Below, one piece after another: positions 35,541 through 44,423 of a stretch of 64,000 bases of DNA. The stretch's first letter is position 1; every line of letters begins with the position of its first letter. The stretch lies in assembly GCF_902498065.1 (NCBI RefSeq), contig NZ_CABVIR010000003.1, positions 496,001 through 560,000 of the forward strand. Reading direction: 5' to 3'. Both the position numbers and the translations under genes were made by a program. The notes under the pieces are model-generated. The model had not been told where the DNA came from. It worked only from the letters and a program-made list of their open reading frames with translations, and made no database searches. The stretch comes from Pseudomonas fluorescens (GTDB lineage: Bacteria; Pseudomonadota; Gammaproteobacteria; Pseudomonadales; Pseudomonadaceae).

Positions 35541-35629
35541 ATCGCTGGCAAGCCAGCTCCCACAGGACTGGGGTGGCCGCAGATCTGGCGAACGACGCCA
35601 AACCTGTGGGAGCGTGGCTTGCCCGCGAT
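35541..35629. repeat. REPIN with mixed arms
   Basis: The left arm ATCGCTGGCAAGCCAGCTCCCACAGG is the TGGCAAGCCA type. The right arm CCTGTGGGAGCGTGGCTTGCCCGCGAT is the GGGC type with one extra base. Confidence 0.85.
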
Positions 35630-35644
35630 GAACGATGATGCGGT

Positions 35645-36808
35645 CTAGCGTTGGAGCACGAGGATCCGCGACAACAACTCATCCCGATCCACATAGCATC
35701 CCTGGAAATGCCGGGCGCCGCTGGCGGGGTCGAAGGCATTGCGCGCGTGAAGCGTGCGGCGGTTATCAAAACACCACATCTCCCCCGGATTGAGCCGCGT
35801 CATCACCCGAAAGCGCGCCTCGCGAGTCATCGCAATGAAGCGCCGGTAGGCGCGATACAGTCTGGGCATTTCCTCCACCGAAGCATCAAAAGGTCCGCGC
35901 AAAAAGTTCGCCATGCGGATTTCGGAAATCTGCCCCAAGGCATCCAAAGCAATGATCGGCGCGAGACAGCGATAGTCGCTGTGACGGTCCTTGTTGCGAA
36001 ACTCCACGGGGACTTCACACAGCGCTTTGAACGACTCGGGATCTTCCTCGCGCAGTGCTTCGGCGATGGCAAAACCGTCGACGAAGATGCTTTCACCACC
36101 GTCGGCATCATTGACCAGGCAATGTAGAAATTGCAGTCCCGGTTGCAACTCCCGGGTGGGCAGGTCGCTGTGCAATGGCAGGTTGAACGCGGTGTAGGCG
36201 TTGCTGTCGGCATCGGCCTTGGACTGCACGTTGAACAACACACCGAAATTGCTCTCGCGGATGAAGGAAATACGTTGTGCGATCAGCTTCAGCGAACCGG
36301 GTTCGGTGGGCACGCCGCGCACTTGTGTCAGGCCGATATCGCGTACCGCCAGCAGCCATTGCAACAAGGCATCGTTATCATTCATCAGCGCTTGATAATC
36401 GAACACCGGCAGCGACAAGTCGCTTTTCCACAGCCGGGATTTTGGCTTGCCGGCCCGGCGTTCGGCGCGGGATTGGTCGTCATAGGCGTGGGCCCGTAAC
36501 CAGCCCGGATCGAAGCGGCTGAGATGACCGTCCTGCCACTGGATGCGGAGACAGCCCTCAGGGTCGATGCTCGTCTCTGCCGGCATCAGGTCTTGCGCAA
36601 CGTCGACGATTTCCAGCACCTGCTCACGGGTCACTGTGTAGACGCATTGCGGGCACGGGCAGTTGTCCCGCAGCCATTGATGATGAAAAGGGCTGACACG
36701 GGTATCAGCCCATGTCACCAGAACGCGATCCGCCAAGGCCTGCACGCCACTCAGCGCGCTGATCAACGGATAGGTACGGAAGTCGGCAAAAGCGGCGGCG
36801 GTGTTCAT
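35645..36808 (-). CDS. Gamma-butyrobetaine hydroxylase-like 2-oxoglutarate dioxygenase
   Basis: A 387-residue TauD/TfdA dioxygenase with the N-terminal domain typical of gamma-butyrobetaine/trimethyllysine hydroxylases: FHHQWLRDNCPCPQC, whose Cys/His can bind zinc. The iron site is H-S-D in LPLHSDLPTRE, with the distal His in DNRRTLHARNAFD. Lying directly in front of the carnitine genes cdhB-cdhA-cdhC-caiX, it most likely makes L-carnitine from gamma-butyrobetaine, feeding the same pathway. Another trimethylammonium substrate is possible. Its stop is 16 bp from the REPIN. Confidence 0.85.
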   Translation of the reverse strand: MNTAAAFADFRTYPLISALSGVQALADRVLVTWADTRVSPFHHQWLRDNCPCPQCVYTVTREQVLEIVDVAQDLMPAETSIDPEGCLRIQWQDGHLSRFDPGWLRAHAYDDQSRAERRAGKPKSRLWKSDLSLPVFDYQALMNDNDALLQWLLAVRDIGLTQVRGVPTEPGSLKLIAQRISFIRESNFGVLFNVQSKADADSNAYTAFNLPLHSDLPTRELQPGLQFLHCLVNDADGGESIFVDGFAIAEALREEDPESFKALCEVPVEFRNKDRHSDYRCLAPIIALDALGQISEIRMANFLRGPFDASVEEMPRLYRAYRRFIAMTREARFRVMTRLNPGEMWCFDNRRTLHARNAFDPASGARHFQGCYVDRDELLSRILVLQR

Positions 36809-36821
36809 GGCGATCTCCTTG

Positions 36822-37298
36822 TTATTTTTTGGGGGGCAGCGCGATCACTCGGCCAATGTAGTCCGGGGTGGGCAGGTCGGTTTGTTGCGCAACGATGGCT
36901 TGCAGCTTGCCTAGCGTTTCTTCGCTGAACGGCGCGGAGCGGGGACCGGCAAGGTCGACGTGCAGCAGCATTTGTTCGTTGCCCGCCAGCTCTTTGTCGT
37001 CACCGACCAGATGCAGGCTGTGATAGAGGTGCAGGCGTTTGCTGTCGTGAGCGATGATCTGAGTGCGCACTTCAACGTCGGCGTCGAGCTTCACTTCATG
37101 CAGGTAATTGAGGTGCAGCTCGAGGGTGAACAGTGAATGGCCGCTGGCTTCGCGGTTGTTGCTGTCCATGCCTAGCCGGTCCATCAGCGCATCGGTGGCG
37201 TAGCTGAAAATCAGCAGGTAAAACGCGTCGCGCAGGTGGCCGTTGTAGTCGACCCAATCGGGGATGATTGTGGTGCTGTAAGTGGTGAGGGTAGGCAT
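36822..37298 (-). CDS. cdhB: Betainyl-CoA thioesterase
   Basis: A 158-residue hotdog-fold thioesterase of the 4HBT type; PDWVDYNGHLRDAFYLLIF carries the catalytic-Asp region. In Pseudomonas carnitine catabolism this enzyme hydrolyses betainyl-CoA to glycine betaine. It sits immediately upstream of the BBOX-like gene (13 bp) on the same strand. Function is inferred from the cluster as well as the fold. Confidence 0.85.
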   Translation of the reverse strand: MPTLTTYSTTIIPDWVDYNGHLRDAFYLLIFSYATDALMDRLGMDSNNREASGHSLFTLELHLNYLHEVKLDADVEVRTQIIAHDSKRLHLYHSLHLVGDDKELAGNEQMLLHVDLAGPRSAPFSEETLGKLQAIVAQQTDLPTPDYIGRVIALPPKK

Positions 37299-37337
37299 GA
37301 GGACTTATCCAATAGGTGTAGTGACTGCGCCGCCCTC

Positions 37338-37408
37338 ATCGCGGGCAAGCCCGCTGCCACAGTTCTTGCGCTGTTCACAAATCCTGTGGGAGCGGGCTTA
37401 CCCGCGAT
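37338..37408. repeat. Short-spacer REPIN between cdhA and cdhB
   Basis: ATCGCGGGCAAGCCCGCTGCCACAG and inverted CTGTGGGAGCGGGCTTACCCGCGAT. The spacer is about 21 bp. Confidence 0.85.
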
Positions 37409-37421
37409 GGGGCCAGACCTG

Positions 37422-38387
37422 TTATTCGCTAAAGCTCATCCCATGCTTCTCTTTCGTGGTTTTCACTGCCTCCAGCACCGCCAGCAAGCAATCATCACGA
37501 TAGCGTTCCAGCGCAGAAATGCTGTGTTTGCCCAGCTGATCACTGGTCCCGTCCACCACATCATCAATCAGCTTGTCGGTCAGTTCCGGCGCTGGCAGGT
37601 ACGTCCACGGCAATTGCAACGCCGGGCCGAACTGCGCCATGAAGTGCCGCATGCCGGCATCGCCACCGGCCAGGGTGTAGGTCAAGAAGGTGCCCATGAA
37701 CGACCAGCGCAGACCCGCGCCAAAGCGAATCGCATCGTCGATCTCCCCGGTCGTCGCCACCCCGTCGTTGACCAGGTGCAGCGCCTCACGCCACAGCGCT
37801 TCGAGCAGTCGGTCGGCAATGAACCCTGGCACTTCTTTACGCACATGCAGCGGGCGCATGCCGAGGGATTCGTAGACTTTCATGGCCGCTTGAACGGCTT
37901 GCGGTGCCGTGTTCTTGCCGCCGACCACTTCCACCAATGGCAGCAGATACACCGGGTTGAACGGGTGACCGACGACGCAGCGTTCCGGATGGGTCGAGCT
38001 CTCGTAGAACTCGCTTGGCAACAGGCCTGAGGTGCTGGAACCGATCAGTGCATTGGGCTTGGCCGCCGCGCTGATTTTGCTGTGCAATTCCAGTTTCAGT
38101 TCCAGACGCTCAGGGGCACTTTCCTGAATGAAATCAGCGTCGCGAACACACTCTTCAATCGTCGCGACAAAGCGCAGCCGATCCTGTGATGCGCCCGGTG
38201 CCAGGCCTTGTTTCTCCAGTGCGCCCCAGGCATTGGCCACGCGTTTGCGCAGGGCCGCTTCGGCGCCGGGCGCCGGGTCCCAGGCCACCACATCGAGGCC
38301 GTGGGCGAGGGCGCGGGACACCCAACCGCTGCCGATGACACCGCTGCCCAGGGCAGCGAAGGTTTTGATTTCGGTGATAAAGCTCAT
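37422..38387 (-). CDS. cdhA: L-carnitine dehydrogenase
   Basis: A 321-residue NAD-dependent enzyme oxidising L-carnitine to 3-dehydrocarnitine, with a 3-hydroxyacyl-CoA dehydrogenase fold. The NAD motif is [11 protein letters not shown], catalytic Ser/His regions are [11 protein letters not shown] and [18 protein letters not shown], and [20 protein letters not shown] precedes the C-terminal domain. ATG 38387 gives family length; the longer frame reads a REPIN. Confidence 0.94.
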   Translation of the reverse strand: MSFITEIKTFAALGSGVIGSGWVSRALAHGLDVVAWDPAPGAEAALRKRVANAWGALEKQGLAPGASQDRLRFVATIEECVRDADFIQESAPERLELKLELHSKISAAAKPNALIGSSTSGLLPSEFYESSTHPERCVVGHPFNPVYLLPLVEVVGGKNTAPQAVQAAMKVYESLGMRPLHVRKEVPGFIADRLLEALWREALHLVNDGVATTGEIDDAIRFGAGLRWSFMGTFLTYTLAGGDAGMRHFMAQFGPALQLPWTYLPAPELTDKLIDDVVDGTSDQLGKHSISALERYRDDCLLAVLEAVKTTKEKHGMSFSE

Positions 38388-38419
38388 GGCGATTACCTGA
38401 ATTTGGCTCGGAAAAAACT

Positions 38420-38517
38420 GTGGGAGCGAGCCTGCTCGCGATGGCGGTATTCCTGTCGCAGATGATGCTTCGGTTGCACCGACGTCATCACCGGCAAGCC
38501 GGTCTCGCTCCCACAGG
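38420..38517. repeat. REPIN between cdhC and cdhA
   Basis: TGTGGGAGCGAGCCTGCTCGCGATGGCG with a diverged inverted arm GGCAAGCCGGTCTCGCTCCCACA. Confidence 0.8.
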
Positions 38518-38533
38518 GGGAAAGGTGTTGGGG

Positions 38534-39421
38534 TTAACCGCGCTTGGTCAGGCCCATTTTTGCCCGGCCTTCCGCCGGCGTCAGAACCCGGGCGCCGAGA
38601 CGGCTGAGGATTTCCGAGGCGCGTTCGACCAATTGGCCGTTGGTCGCCAACACGCCTTTGTCCAGCCAGATGTTGTCTTCCAGGCCGACCCGCACGTTGC
38701 CGCCCAGCAGCACCGCTTGCGCCGCCATCGGCATCTGCATGCGACCGATACCAAAACCGGCCCACACGGCGTTGGCCGGCAGGTTATCGACCATGGCTTT
38801 CATGGTGGTGGTATCAGCCGGCGCGCCCCACGGGATGCCCAGGCAGAGCTGGAACAGCGGGTCATCGAGCAGGCCTTCCTTGATCAACTGTTTGGCGAAC
38901 CACAGGTGACCGGTGTCGAAAATTTCCAGCTCGGCTTTCACGCCCAGCTCTTGAATGCGTTTGGCGCCTGCACGCAACTGCGCCGGGGTGGAGACGTAAA
39001 TGGTGTCGCCGTCGCCGAAGTTCAGGGTGCCGCAATCCAGGGTGCAGATTTCCGGCAGCAGCTCTTCGACGTGGGCCAGACGGGTCAGCGGGCCGACCAG
39101 ATCGGTGTTCGGGCCGAACTCCATCGGGTTCTCGCCCGCGCCGATTTCCAGGTCGCCGCCCATGCCGGCGGTGAGGTTGACGATGATGTCGACGTCGGCC
39201 TCGCGGATGCGCTCCATGACTTCGCGGTACAGCGCCACGTCACGGCTGAACTTGCCGGTTTCGGGGTTGCGCACGTGGCAGTGGACCACAGTGGCGCCGG
39301 CCTTGGCGGCTTCCACGGCGGCAGCGGCGATTTGTTTCGGGGTGACCGGCACGTGTGGGCTTTTGCTGGTCGTGTCGCCAGCACCGGTAAGTGCGCAGGT
39401 GATGATGACGTCGTGGTTCAT
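38534..39421 (-). CDS. cdhC: 3-dehydrocarnitine cleavage enzyme (BKACE family)
   Basis: A 295-residue Zn-dependent beta-keto acid cleavage enzyme (DUF849). It transfers the trimethylglycyl part of 3-dehydrocarnitine to CoA, using acetyl-CoA and releasing acetoacetate, to give betainyl-CoA. Metal-site His pair [15 protein letters not shown], and the C-terminal VRVGLEDN segment are all typical. It lies between caiX and cdhA. Confidence 0.93.
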   Translation of the reverse strand: MNHDVIITCALTGAGDTTSKSPHVPVTPKQIAAAAVEAAKAGATVVHCHVRNPETGKFSRDVALYREVMERIREADVDIIVNLTAGMGGDLEIGAGENPMEFGPNTDLVGPLTRLAHVEELLPEICTLDCGTLNFGDGDTIYVSTPAQLRAGAKRIQELGVKAELEIFDTGHLWFAKQLIKEGLLDDPLFQLCLGIPWGAPADTTTMKAMVDNLPANAVWAGFGIGRMQMPMAAQAVLLGGNVRVGLEDNIWLDKGVLATNGQLVERASEILSRLGARVLTPAEGRAKMGLTKRG

Positions 39422-39496
39422 GAGGCGGGTTCCTTGCAGGCGTGATGATTCCGTTCGCAGCCCCGTAGGGCTGCGAGTCGGTGGTTCAATCGGGGT

Positions 39497-40441
39497 TTAT
39501 TTGCTGGTCAGTTTCAGGTTGTCAGCCGCCGGTTTGCCATCGAAGGTGGTCACACCTTCCAGCCAGCGTTGTTTGTCTTGCGGGTGATCTTTCAGCCATT
39601 GCTTGGCTGATTCGAAGGCGTCCTTGTGATCCAGCAGCGGCTGCATCATCCGGCTCTCGTCTTCGGCGGTGTAGGTCAGGTTGCTCAGCAGGCGGCCGAT
39701 GTTCGGGCATTGCTCGGTGTAGTTCGGCGCGGTGACGGTCCAGACGGTGGCCATGCCTTCGTTCGGGCCCAGCGCGTCATCGCTGCCGGTGAGGTAAGTC
39801 ATCTTCACGTTGACGTTCATCGGGTGCGGCGCCCAGCCGAAGAACACCACGGCTTCTTTGCGGCGTACGGCGCGATCCACCGCCGCAAGCATGCCGGCCT
39901 CACTGGACTCGACTAGCTGGAATTTGCCGAGGCCAAACTGGTTCTTGGCGATCATCGCCTTGATCTGGGTGTTGGCACCCGAGCCTGGCTCGATGCCGTA
40001 AATCTTGCCGCCCAGCTCTTTCTCGAATTTGGCGATGTCGGCGAAGGTTTTCAGGCCCTTGTCGGCGAGGTAAGTCGGCACGGCGAGGGTGGCGCGGGCG
40101 TCTTTCAGGCTGGGCGCTTCAAGCACTTTGACCTGATTGCCATCGACGAACGGGGTGATGGTCTGGGTCATCAACGGGTTCCAGTAGCCCAGGAACAAGT
40201 CCAAGCGCTGGTCGCGGATCCCGGCAAAGATGATTTGCTGGGAGGCGCTGGTTTGTTTGGTGTTGTAGCCGAGGCCATCGAGCAAGACCTGGGTCATGGC
40301 GCTGGTGGCGATCACGTCGGTCCAGTTCACGACGCCCATGCGTACGTTCTGGCACGATGCAGGTTCGGCGGCCATGACACTGGCGCTCAGAAAAGCGGTA
40401 CCGCTGAGTGCAAGAACACAGCTGCTGATCAGTCGTTTCAT
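39497..40441 (-). CDS. caiX: Carnitine ABC transporter binding protein
   Basis: A 314-residue periplasmic binding protein of the OpuAC/ChoX type, with a signal peptide to about residue 24 (SVMAAEP). It has GVVNWTDVIA, LDLFLGYWNPLM and FFGWAPHPMN, paralogous to ChoX (LGNWMPTM and FLGWEPHPMN). In P. aeruginosa CaiX lacks its own permease and uses ChoWV. The same is likely here, as no permease gene adjoins it. GAGGAAACC precedes ATG 40441. It is divergent from cdhR. Confidence 0.92.
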   Translation of the reverse strand: MKRLISSCVLALSGTAFLSASVMAAEPASCQNVRMGVVNWTDVIATSAMTQVLLDGLGYNTKQTSASQQIIFAGIRDQRLDLFLGYWNPLMTQTITPFVDGNQVKVLEAPSLKDARATLAVPTYLADKGLKTFADIAKFEKELGGKIYGIEPGSGANTQIKAMIAKNQFGLGKFQLVESSEAGMLAAVDRAVRRKEAVVFFGWAPHPMNVNVKMTYLTGSDDALGPNEGMATVWTVTAPNYTEQCPNIGRLLSNLTYTAEDESRMMQPLLDHKDAFESAKQWLKDHPQDKQRWLEGVTTFDGKPAADNLKLTSK

Positions 40442-40590
40442 CTCAGGTTTCCTCGGCAGTTCGTTATTGTGGGTCCGGTCGTCTTTGTGCGCCGGTGATG
40501 CCAAGTTACGCAGCTAAGGCCCCGTGAAAGCGCACTGCGGCGACCAGCTCTTGCACTGCAGCGACCTGACCTCTTGAATGGCGCTCGCAA

Positions 40591-41574
40591 GTGGCGTATC
40601 AACAACTACCCGCCAACCGAGTGCGCTCCATGTCCCAGGATTTCTACTTCATGTTGATGCCGGGTTTCTCGGCCATCGGTTTCATCTCGGCCATCGAGCC
40701 GCTACGGGTTGCGAATCGTTTTCGCGGCGAGCTGTATCGCTGGCATGTGCTGAGCGCAGACGGCGGGGCGGTGTTGGCCAGCAACGGCATGTCGGTGAAC
40801 GCCGATGCGGCGCTGGAACCGCTGAAGAAAGGTGCGACGCTGTTGGTGGTCGCCGGCTTCGAACCGTTGAAATTCGCCACCCCGGCGCTGGAACACTGGC
40901 TGCGTCGACTGGACAACGAAGGCGTGACCCTTGGCGCCATCGACACCGGCAGCTTCGTCCTCGCCGAAGCCGGCCTGCTCGACGGCCATCGCCTGACCCT
41001 GCACTGGGAAGCCATCGACGCCTTCAAGGAGTCTTATCCACAGCTCAGCGTCACCCAGGAGCTGTTCGAGATAGACCGTCGACGCATCACCTCTGCCGGC
41101 GGCACCGCTTCCATCGACCTGATGCTCGACCTCATTTCCCAGGCCCACGGCCCGGAACTGGCGATCCAGGTCAGTGAACAATTCGTGCTCGGCCGCATCC
41201 GCCCGCGCAAAGACCACCAGCGCATGGAAGTCGCCACGCGGTATGGCATCAGCAACAAGAAACTCGTTCACGTGATAGGGGAGATGGAACAGCACAGCGA
41301 ACCGCCGCTGACCACGCTGGAGTTGGCCGAGTCGATCAAGGTGACGCGCAGGCAGTTGGAGCGGTTGTTTCGGCTGCACCTGAACGACACGCCGAGCAAT
41401 TTCTACCTGCGGCTAAGGCTGGAAAAAGCGCGGCAGTTGTTGCGGCAGACAGACATGAGTGTGCTGGAGGTGAGCATCGCGTGCGGGTTTGAGTCGCCGT
41501 CGTATTTCACCCGCAGCTATCGGGCACGTTTTGCCCGTTGCCCCCGGGAAGACCGGCGTACTGCCAACGCCTGA
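40591..41574 (+). CDS. cdhR: Carnitine-responsive GlxA/AraC-type regulator CdhR
   Basis: A 327-residue activator. The DJ-1-like sensor half (about 15-200, GAIDTGSFVLAEAGLLDG) is followed by an AraC domain (about 225-320, TRRQLERLFRLHLNDTPSNFYLRLRL and VSIACGFESPSYFTRSYR). The start is uncertain: GTG 40591 gives 327 residues, ATG 40630 gives 314, and neither has a strong ribosome site. It is divergent from the caiX-cdh genes it is expected to activate in response to carnitine. Confidence 0.92.
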   Translation: MAYQQLPANRVRSMSQDFYFMLMPGFSAIGFISAIEPLRVANRFRGELYRWHVLSADGGAVLASNGMSVNADAALEPLKKGATLLVVAGFEPLKFATPALEHWLRRLDNEGVTLGAIDTGSFVLAEAGLLDGHRLTLHWEAIDAFKESYPQLSVTQELFEIDRRRITSAGGTASIDLMLDLISQAHGPELAIQVSEQFVLGRIRPRKDHQRMEVATRYGISNKKLVHVIGEMEQHSEPPLTTLELAESIKVTRRQLERLFRLHLNDTPSNFYLRLRLEKARQLLRQTDMSVLEVSIACGFESPSYFTRSYRARFARCPREDRRTANA

Positions 41575-41593
41575 TGCAGGTACACAGAACCAA

Positions 41594-41683
41594 TGTGGGA
41601 GCCAGCCTGCTGGCGATGGCGGTGTGTCAGGCGACAATGTTGTTGACTGCTACTCCCTCATCGCCAGCAGGCTGGCTCCCACA
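41594..41683. repeat. REPIN, CAGCCTGCTGGC type
   Basis: TGTGGGAGCCAGCCTGCTGGCGATGGCG and inverted CATCGCCAGCAGGCTGGCTCCCACA; a stem variant where both arms have changed together. Confidence 0.92.
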
Positions 41684-41710
41684 GGTGATTTGTGTCGCCA
41701 GAAAGAACGC

Positions 41711-42127
41711 TTACTTCTTCACCAGCGCCGAACACGCCGCCTTGTAAGCCTCATGCTGATACTTGTTCAGCGTCGCCGGCAGCGCAAAATCAAACTTCTT
41801 GTTCTGCGCATTGATCGTCTGCGGCGACAACAGCGTCACCTCGCAGCTCTCCAGCAACTGAAAAACACCCTCGATCTTGAACGTCGTCGGCCCACCGGCG
41901 AACTCGCCTTTCTTGCTGCGCTTCTTGATCGCGATCCGGTCGATGGAATTCTCGCGAACAAACGACGCCACTTGAGCGGCAAAGACCTTGACGTTGGCGG
42001 CCTCGTCGTCATCGTCGAGGGCGATTTTCTTGGTGTTGAGCGCGACGTGGCTTAGCACCTGATCGTCGAGAGAGGCCACGGCGATGATCGCTTCGCTGCC
42101 TTTGATTTCGATGCCGCAGATTTTCAT
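41711..42127 (-). CDS. DUF3010 family protein
   Basis: A 138-residue cytoplasmic protein starting MKICGIEIKGSEAIIAVASL, with an alternating beta pattern suggestive of an RNase H/actin-like fold, and a basic stretch RIAIKKRSKKGEF. It matches my recollection of DUF3010. Function is unknown. It is followed on the same strand by the LprI-domain gene upstream (61 bp away). Confidence 0.75.
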   Translation of the reverse strand: MKICGIEIKGSEAIIAVASLDDQVLSHVALNTKKIALDDDDEAANVKVFAAQVASFVRENSIDRIAIKKRSKKGEFAGGPTTFKIEGVFQLLESCEVTLLSPQTINAQNKKFDFALPATLNKYQHEAYKAACSALVKK

Positions 42128-42187
42128 TTCGATCCCTTTACTGGCTGAAGTAAGCAGCTTTACCGCTCTGGTTGGCCGGAGTTTGCA

Positions 42188-42589
42188 TCACTCCTGCCCA
42201 ATCGACTCCAAAAACTCCGACCGCTCATCACTCATCCGCGCCACGCAGTCATTCTGCGCAATGGTGAACGCCTTGCTGCCACTGGTCGCCGGAAACGCTT
42301 CAACCGCGCAATCGGCATCCCGGGTTTTAAGCCATTGCTGCTGGGCGGCCTTGATTTTGGCGGTGATGTCGGCCAGTTGCGAAGGGCTCTTGCCGTAGAG
42401 CGTTTGCATGCGCTCGGTCAGGCTTTGGTAGTTGTCCTTGAGCAGGTCTTCGGCGGTGGTTCGGCTGTAGACCGAGCATTCCAGGGTCTGGACGTCGTTT
42501 TCGACCGCATCGCAGGGGTTGGTGTCGGACTCTTCAGCTGCCTGTACGCCGGTCGCTATCAGTGCCAAAGCCAGGAAGATCGATTTCAT
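42188..42589 (-). CDS. Secreted LprI-domain (DUF1311) protein
   Basis: A 133-residue exported protein. The signal peptide is about residues 1-17 (LALALIATGVQAAE). The LprI domain has spaced Cys (NPCDAV, LECSVY, DADCAVE, NDCVARM) and a Q-Q-W-L-K-T-R-D-x-x-C core. This domain is named for a mycobacterial lysozyme inhibitor; a similar role here is possible but unproven. Confidence 0.8.
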   Translation of the reverse strand: MKSIFLALALIATGVQAAEESDTNPCDAVENDVQTLECSVYSRTTAEDLLKDNYQSLTERMQTLYGKSPSQLADITAKIKAAQQQWLKTRDADCAVEAFPATSGSKAFTIAQNDCVARMSDERSEFLESIGQE

Positions 42590-42820
42590 TGCGTCGCCCT
42601 AAATCCAGTAAGCATCCAGTAATGCGCCGAATTCTGGCCCAAGCGGCCGGCATTGAACAGCCGGGTGATCAGGCCCGATATCGACCCTTTGTCGCAGATT
42701 GACGCTTTCGGCAAACCCCCTGTCGTTTTTGCACCCGGCTGCACCGGTCCTCAGGCATATGCTGGCCCCAAAGCGCCGGCACACGATTCGGCGCACGAAT
42801 CGCTAATAGGGGACAGCCTG

Positions 42821-43798
42821 ATGAGCCCAGCCGAATTGCACGCCGACAGCATCGTTATCGACGGGCTGATTATTGCCAAGTGGAACCGCGAGCTGTTTGA
42901 AGACATGCGCAAGGGCGGTCTGACCGCGGCCAACTGCACCGTGTCGGTGTGGGAGGGCTTTCAGGCCACCGTCAACAACATCGCCGCCAGCCAGAAGCTG
43001 ATCCGCGAGAACAGTGACCTGGTGATTCCGGTGCGCACCACCGCCGACATCCGTAAAGCCAAGGAGCAGGGCAAGACCGGCATCCTCTTCGGCTTCCAGA
43101 ATGCTCACGCGTTTGAAGACCAGATCGGCTATGTCGAGGTGTTCAAGCAGCTGGGCGTCGGCATCGTACAGATGTGCTACAACACCCAGAATCTGGTCGG
43201 TACCGGTTGCTACGAACGCGATGGCGGCCTGTCGGGCTTCGGTCGTGAAATCGTTGCCGAGATGAACCGCGTTGGCGTCATGTGCGACCTGTCCCACGTC
43301 GGCTCGAAAACGTCCGAAGAAGTCATCCTCGAATCGAAGAAACCGGTCTGCTACTCCCATTGCCTGCCGTCGGGTCTGAAAATTCACCCGCGCAACAAGT
43401 CCGATGAAGAGCTGAAATTCATCGCCGATCACGGCGGTTTCGTCGGCGTGACCATGTTCGCGCCGTTCCTCGCCAAGGGCATCGATTCGACCATCGACGA
43501 CTACGCCGAAGCGATCGAATACACCATGAACATCGTCGGCGAAGACGCCATCGGCATCGGCACCGACTTCACCCAGGGCCATGGCCAGGACTTCTTCGAA
43601 TACCTGACCCATGACAAGGGCTACGCCCGCCGTCTGACCAGCTTCGGCAAGATCATCAACCCGCTGGGCATCCGCACCGTCGGCGAGTTCCCGAACCTGA
43701 CCGAAACCCTGCTCAAGCGCGGCCACTCCGAGCGCGTGGTCCGCAAGATCATGGGCGAGAACTGGGTCAACGTCTTGAAGGATGTCTGGGGCGAATAA
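42821..43798 (+). CDS. Membrane-dipeptidase (M19) family hydrolase of the dgc cluster
   Basis: A 325-residue protein of the renal dipeptidase fold. It has ADSIVIDGLIIAKWN (where classical enzymes have HxD), CDLSHVGSKTSEEVI, CYSHCLPSGLKIHPRNKSDEELK and IGIGTDFTQGHG. The N-terminal HxD zinc ligands are altered (VIDG), so metal use may differ. AGGGGACAG precedes ATG 42821. It heads the conserved order dipeptidase, DUF5943 gene, dgcA, dgcB, ETF, and is probably GbdR-controlled. Confidence 0.85.
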   Translation: MSPAELHADSIVIDGLIIAKWNRELFEDMRKGGLTAANCTVSVWEGFQATVNNIAASQKLIRENSDLVIPVRTTADIRKAKEQGKTGILFGFQNAHAFEDQIGYVEVFKQLGVGIVQMCYNTQNLVGTGCYERDGGLSGFGREIVAEMNRVGVMCDLSHVGSKTSEEVILESKKPVCYSHCLPSGLKIHPRNKSDEELKFIADHGGFVGVTMFAPFLAKGIDSTIDDYAEAIEYTMNIVGEDAIGIGTDFTQGHGQDFFEYLTHDKGYARRLTSFGKIINPLGIRTVGEFPNLTETLLKRGHSERVVRKIMGENWVNVLKDVWGE

Positions 43799-43877
43799 GC
43801 CGCCGCATCTGAAGAATCCTTTCCCCCGGCCGTCCGTGCCGGGGGCAACACCAAAATTTTTCTGGAGTTAAGTTTCC

Positions 43878-44408
43878 ATGGCCAAGATCGCCCCGCAATT
43901 GCCTATCGAAGTCGACAGCGAAACCGGTGTCTGGACCTCCGACGCCCTGCCGATGCTGTACGTGCCGCGTCATTTCTTCGTCAACAACCACATGGGCATC
44001 GAGGAAGTGTTGGGCGCCGACGCCTACGCCGAAATTCTCTACAAGGCCGGCTACAAATCCGCCTGGCACTGGTGTGAAAAAGAAGCTGAATGCCATGGCC
44101 TGGAAGGCGTCGCGGTGTTCGAGCACTACATGAAGCGCCTGTCGCAGCGCGGCTGGGGCCTGTTCAAGATCCAGGACATCGACCTCGACAAAGGCACCGC
44201 CAGCGTCAAGCTCGAGCACTCGGCGTTCGTCTACGTCTACGGCAAGGTCGGGCGCAAGGTCGACTACATGTTCACTGGCTGGTTTGCCGGTGCCATGGAC
44301 CAGATTCTGCAGGCCCGCGGCAGCAAGATTCGCACCGTTGCCGAACAAGTCTACGGTGGCTCCGAAGAAGGCCACGACGACGGTTTGTTCACCGTCAAGC
44401 CGTTGTAA
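43878..44408 (+). CDS. Conserved protein upstream of dgcA (DUF5943/V4R-like)
   Basis: A 176-residue soluble protein. The last two-thirds, with FEHYMKRLSQRGWGLFKI and VKLEHSAFVYVYGK, recall 4-vinyl reductase-like (V4R) ligand-binding domains. The N-terminal part has LYVPRHFFVNNHMGIEEVLG. It lies between the dipeptidase-like gene and dgcA, 15 bp from dgcA. Its role in dimethylglycine metabolism is unknown. Confidence 0.8.
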   Translation: MAKIAPQLPIEVDSETGVWTSDALPMLYVPRHFFVNNHMGIEEVLGADAYAEILYKAGYKSAWHWCEKEAECHGLEGVAVFEHYMKRLSQRGWGLFKIQDIDLDKGTASVKLEHSAFVYVYGKVGRKVDYMFTGWFAGAMDQILQARGSKIRTVAEQVYGGSEEGHDDGLFTVKPL

Positions 44409-44423
44409 GTCGAGGAACCCGCC

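Noticed and set aside
41034-41042. Isolated DnaA box in cdhR (also 49352 in etfA and 56420 in gbcB)
   Set aside because: Single 9-mers inside conserved coding sequence; expected by chance and codon use.
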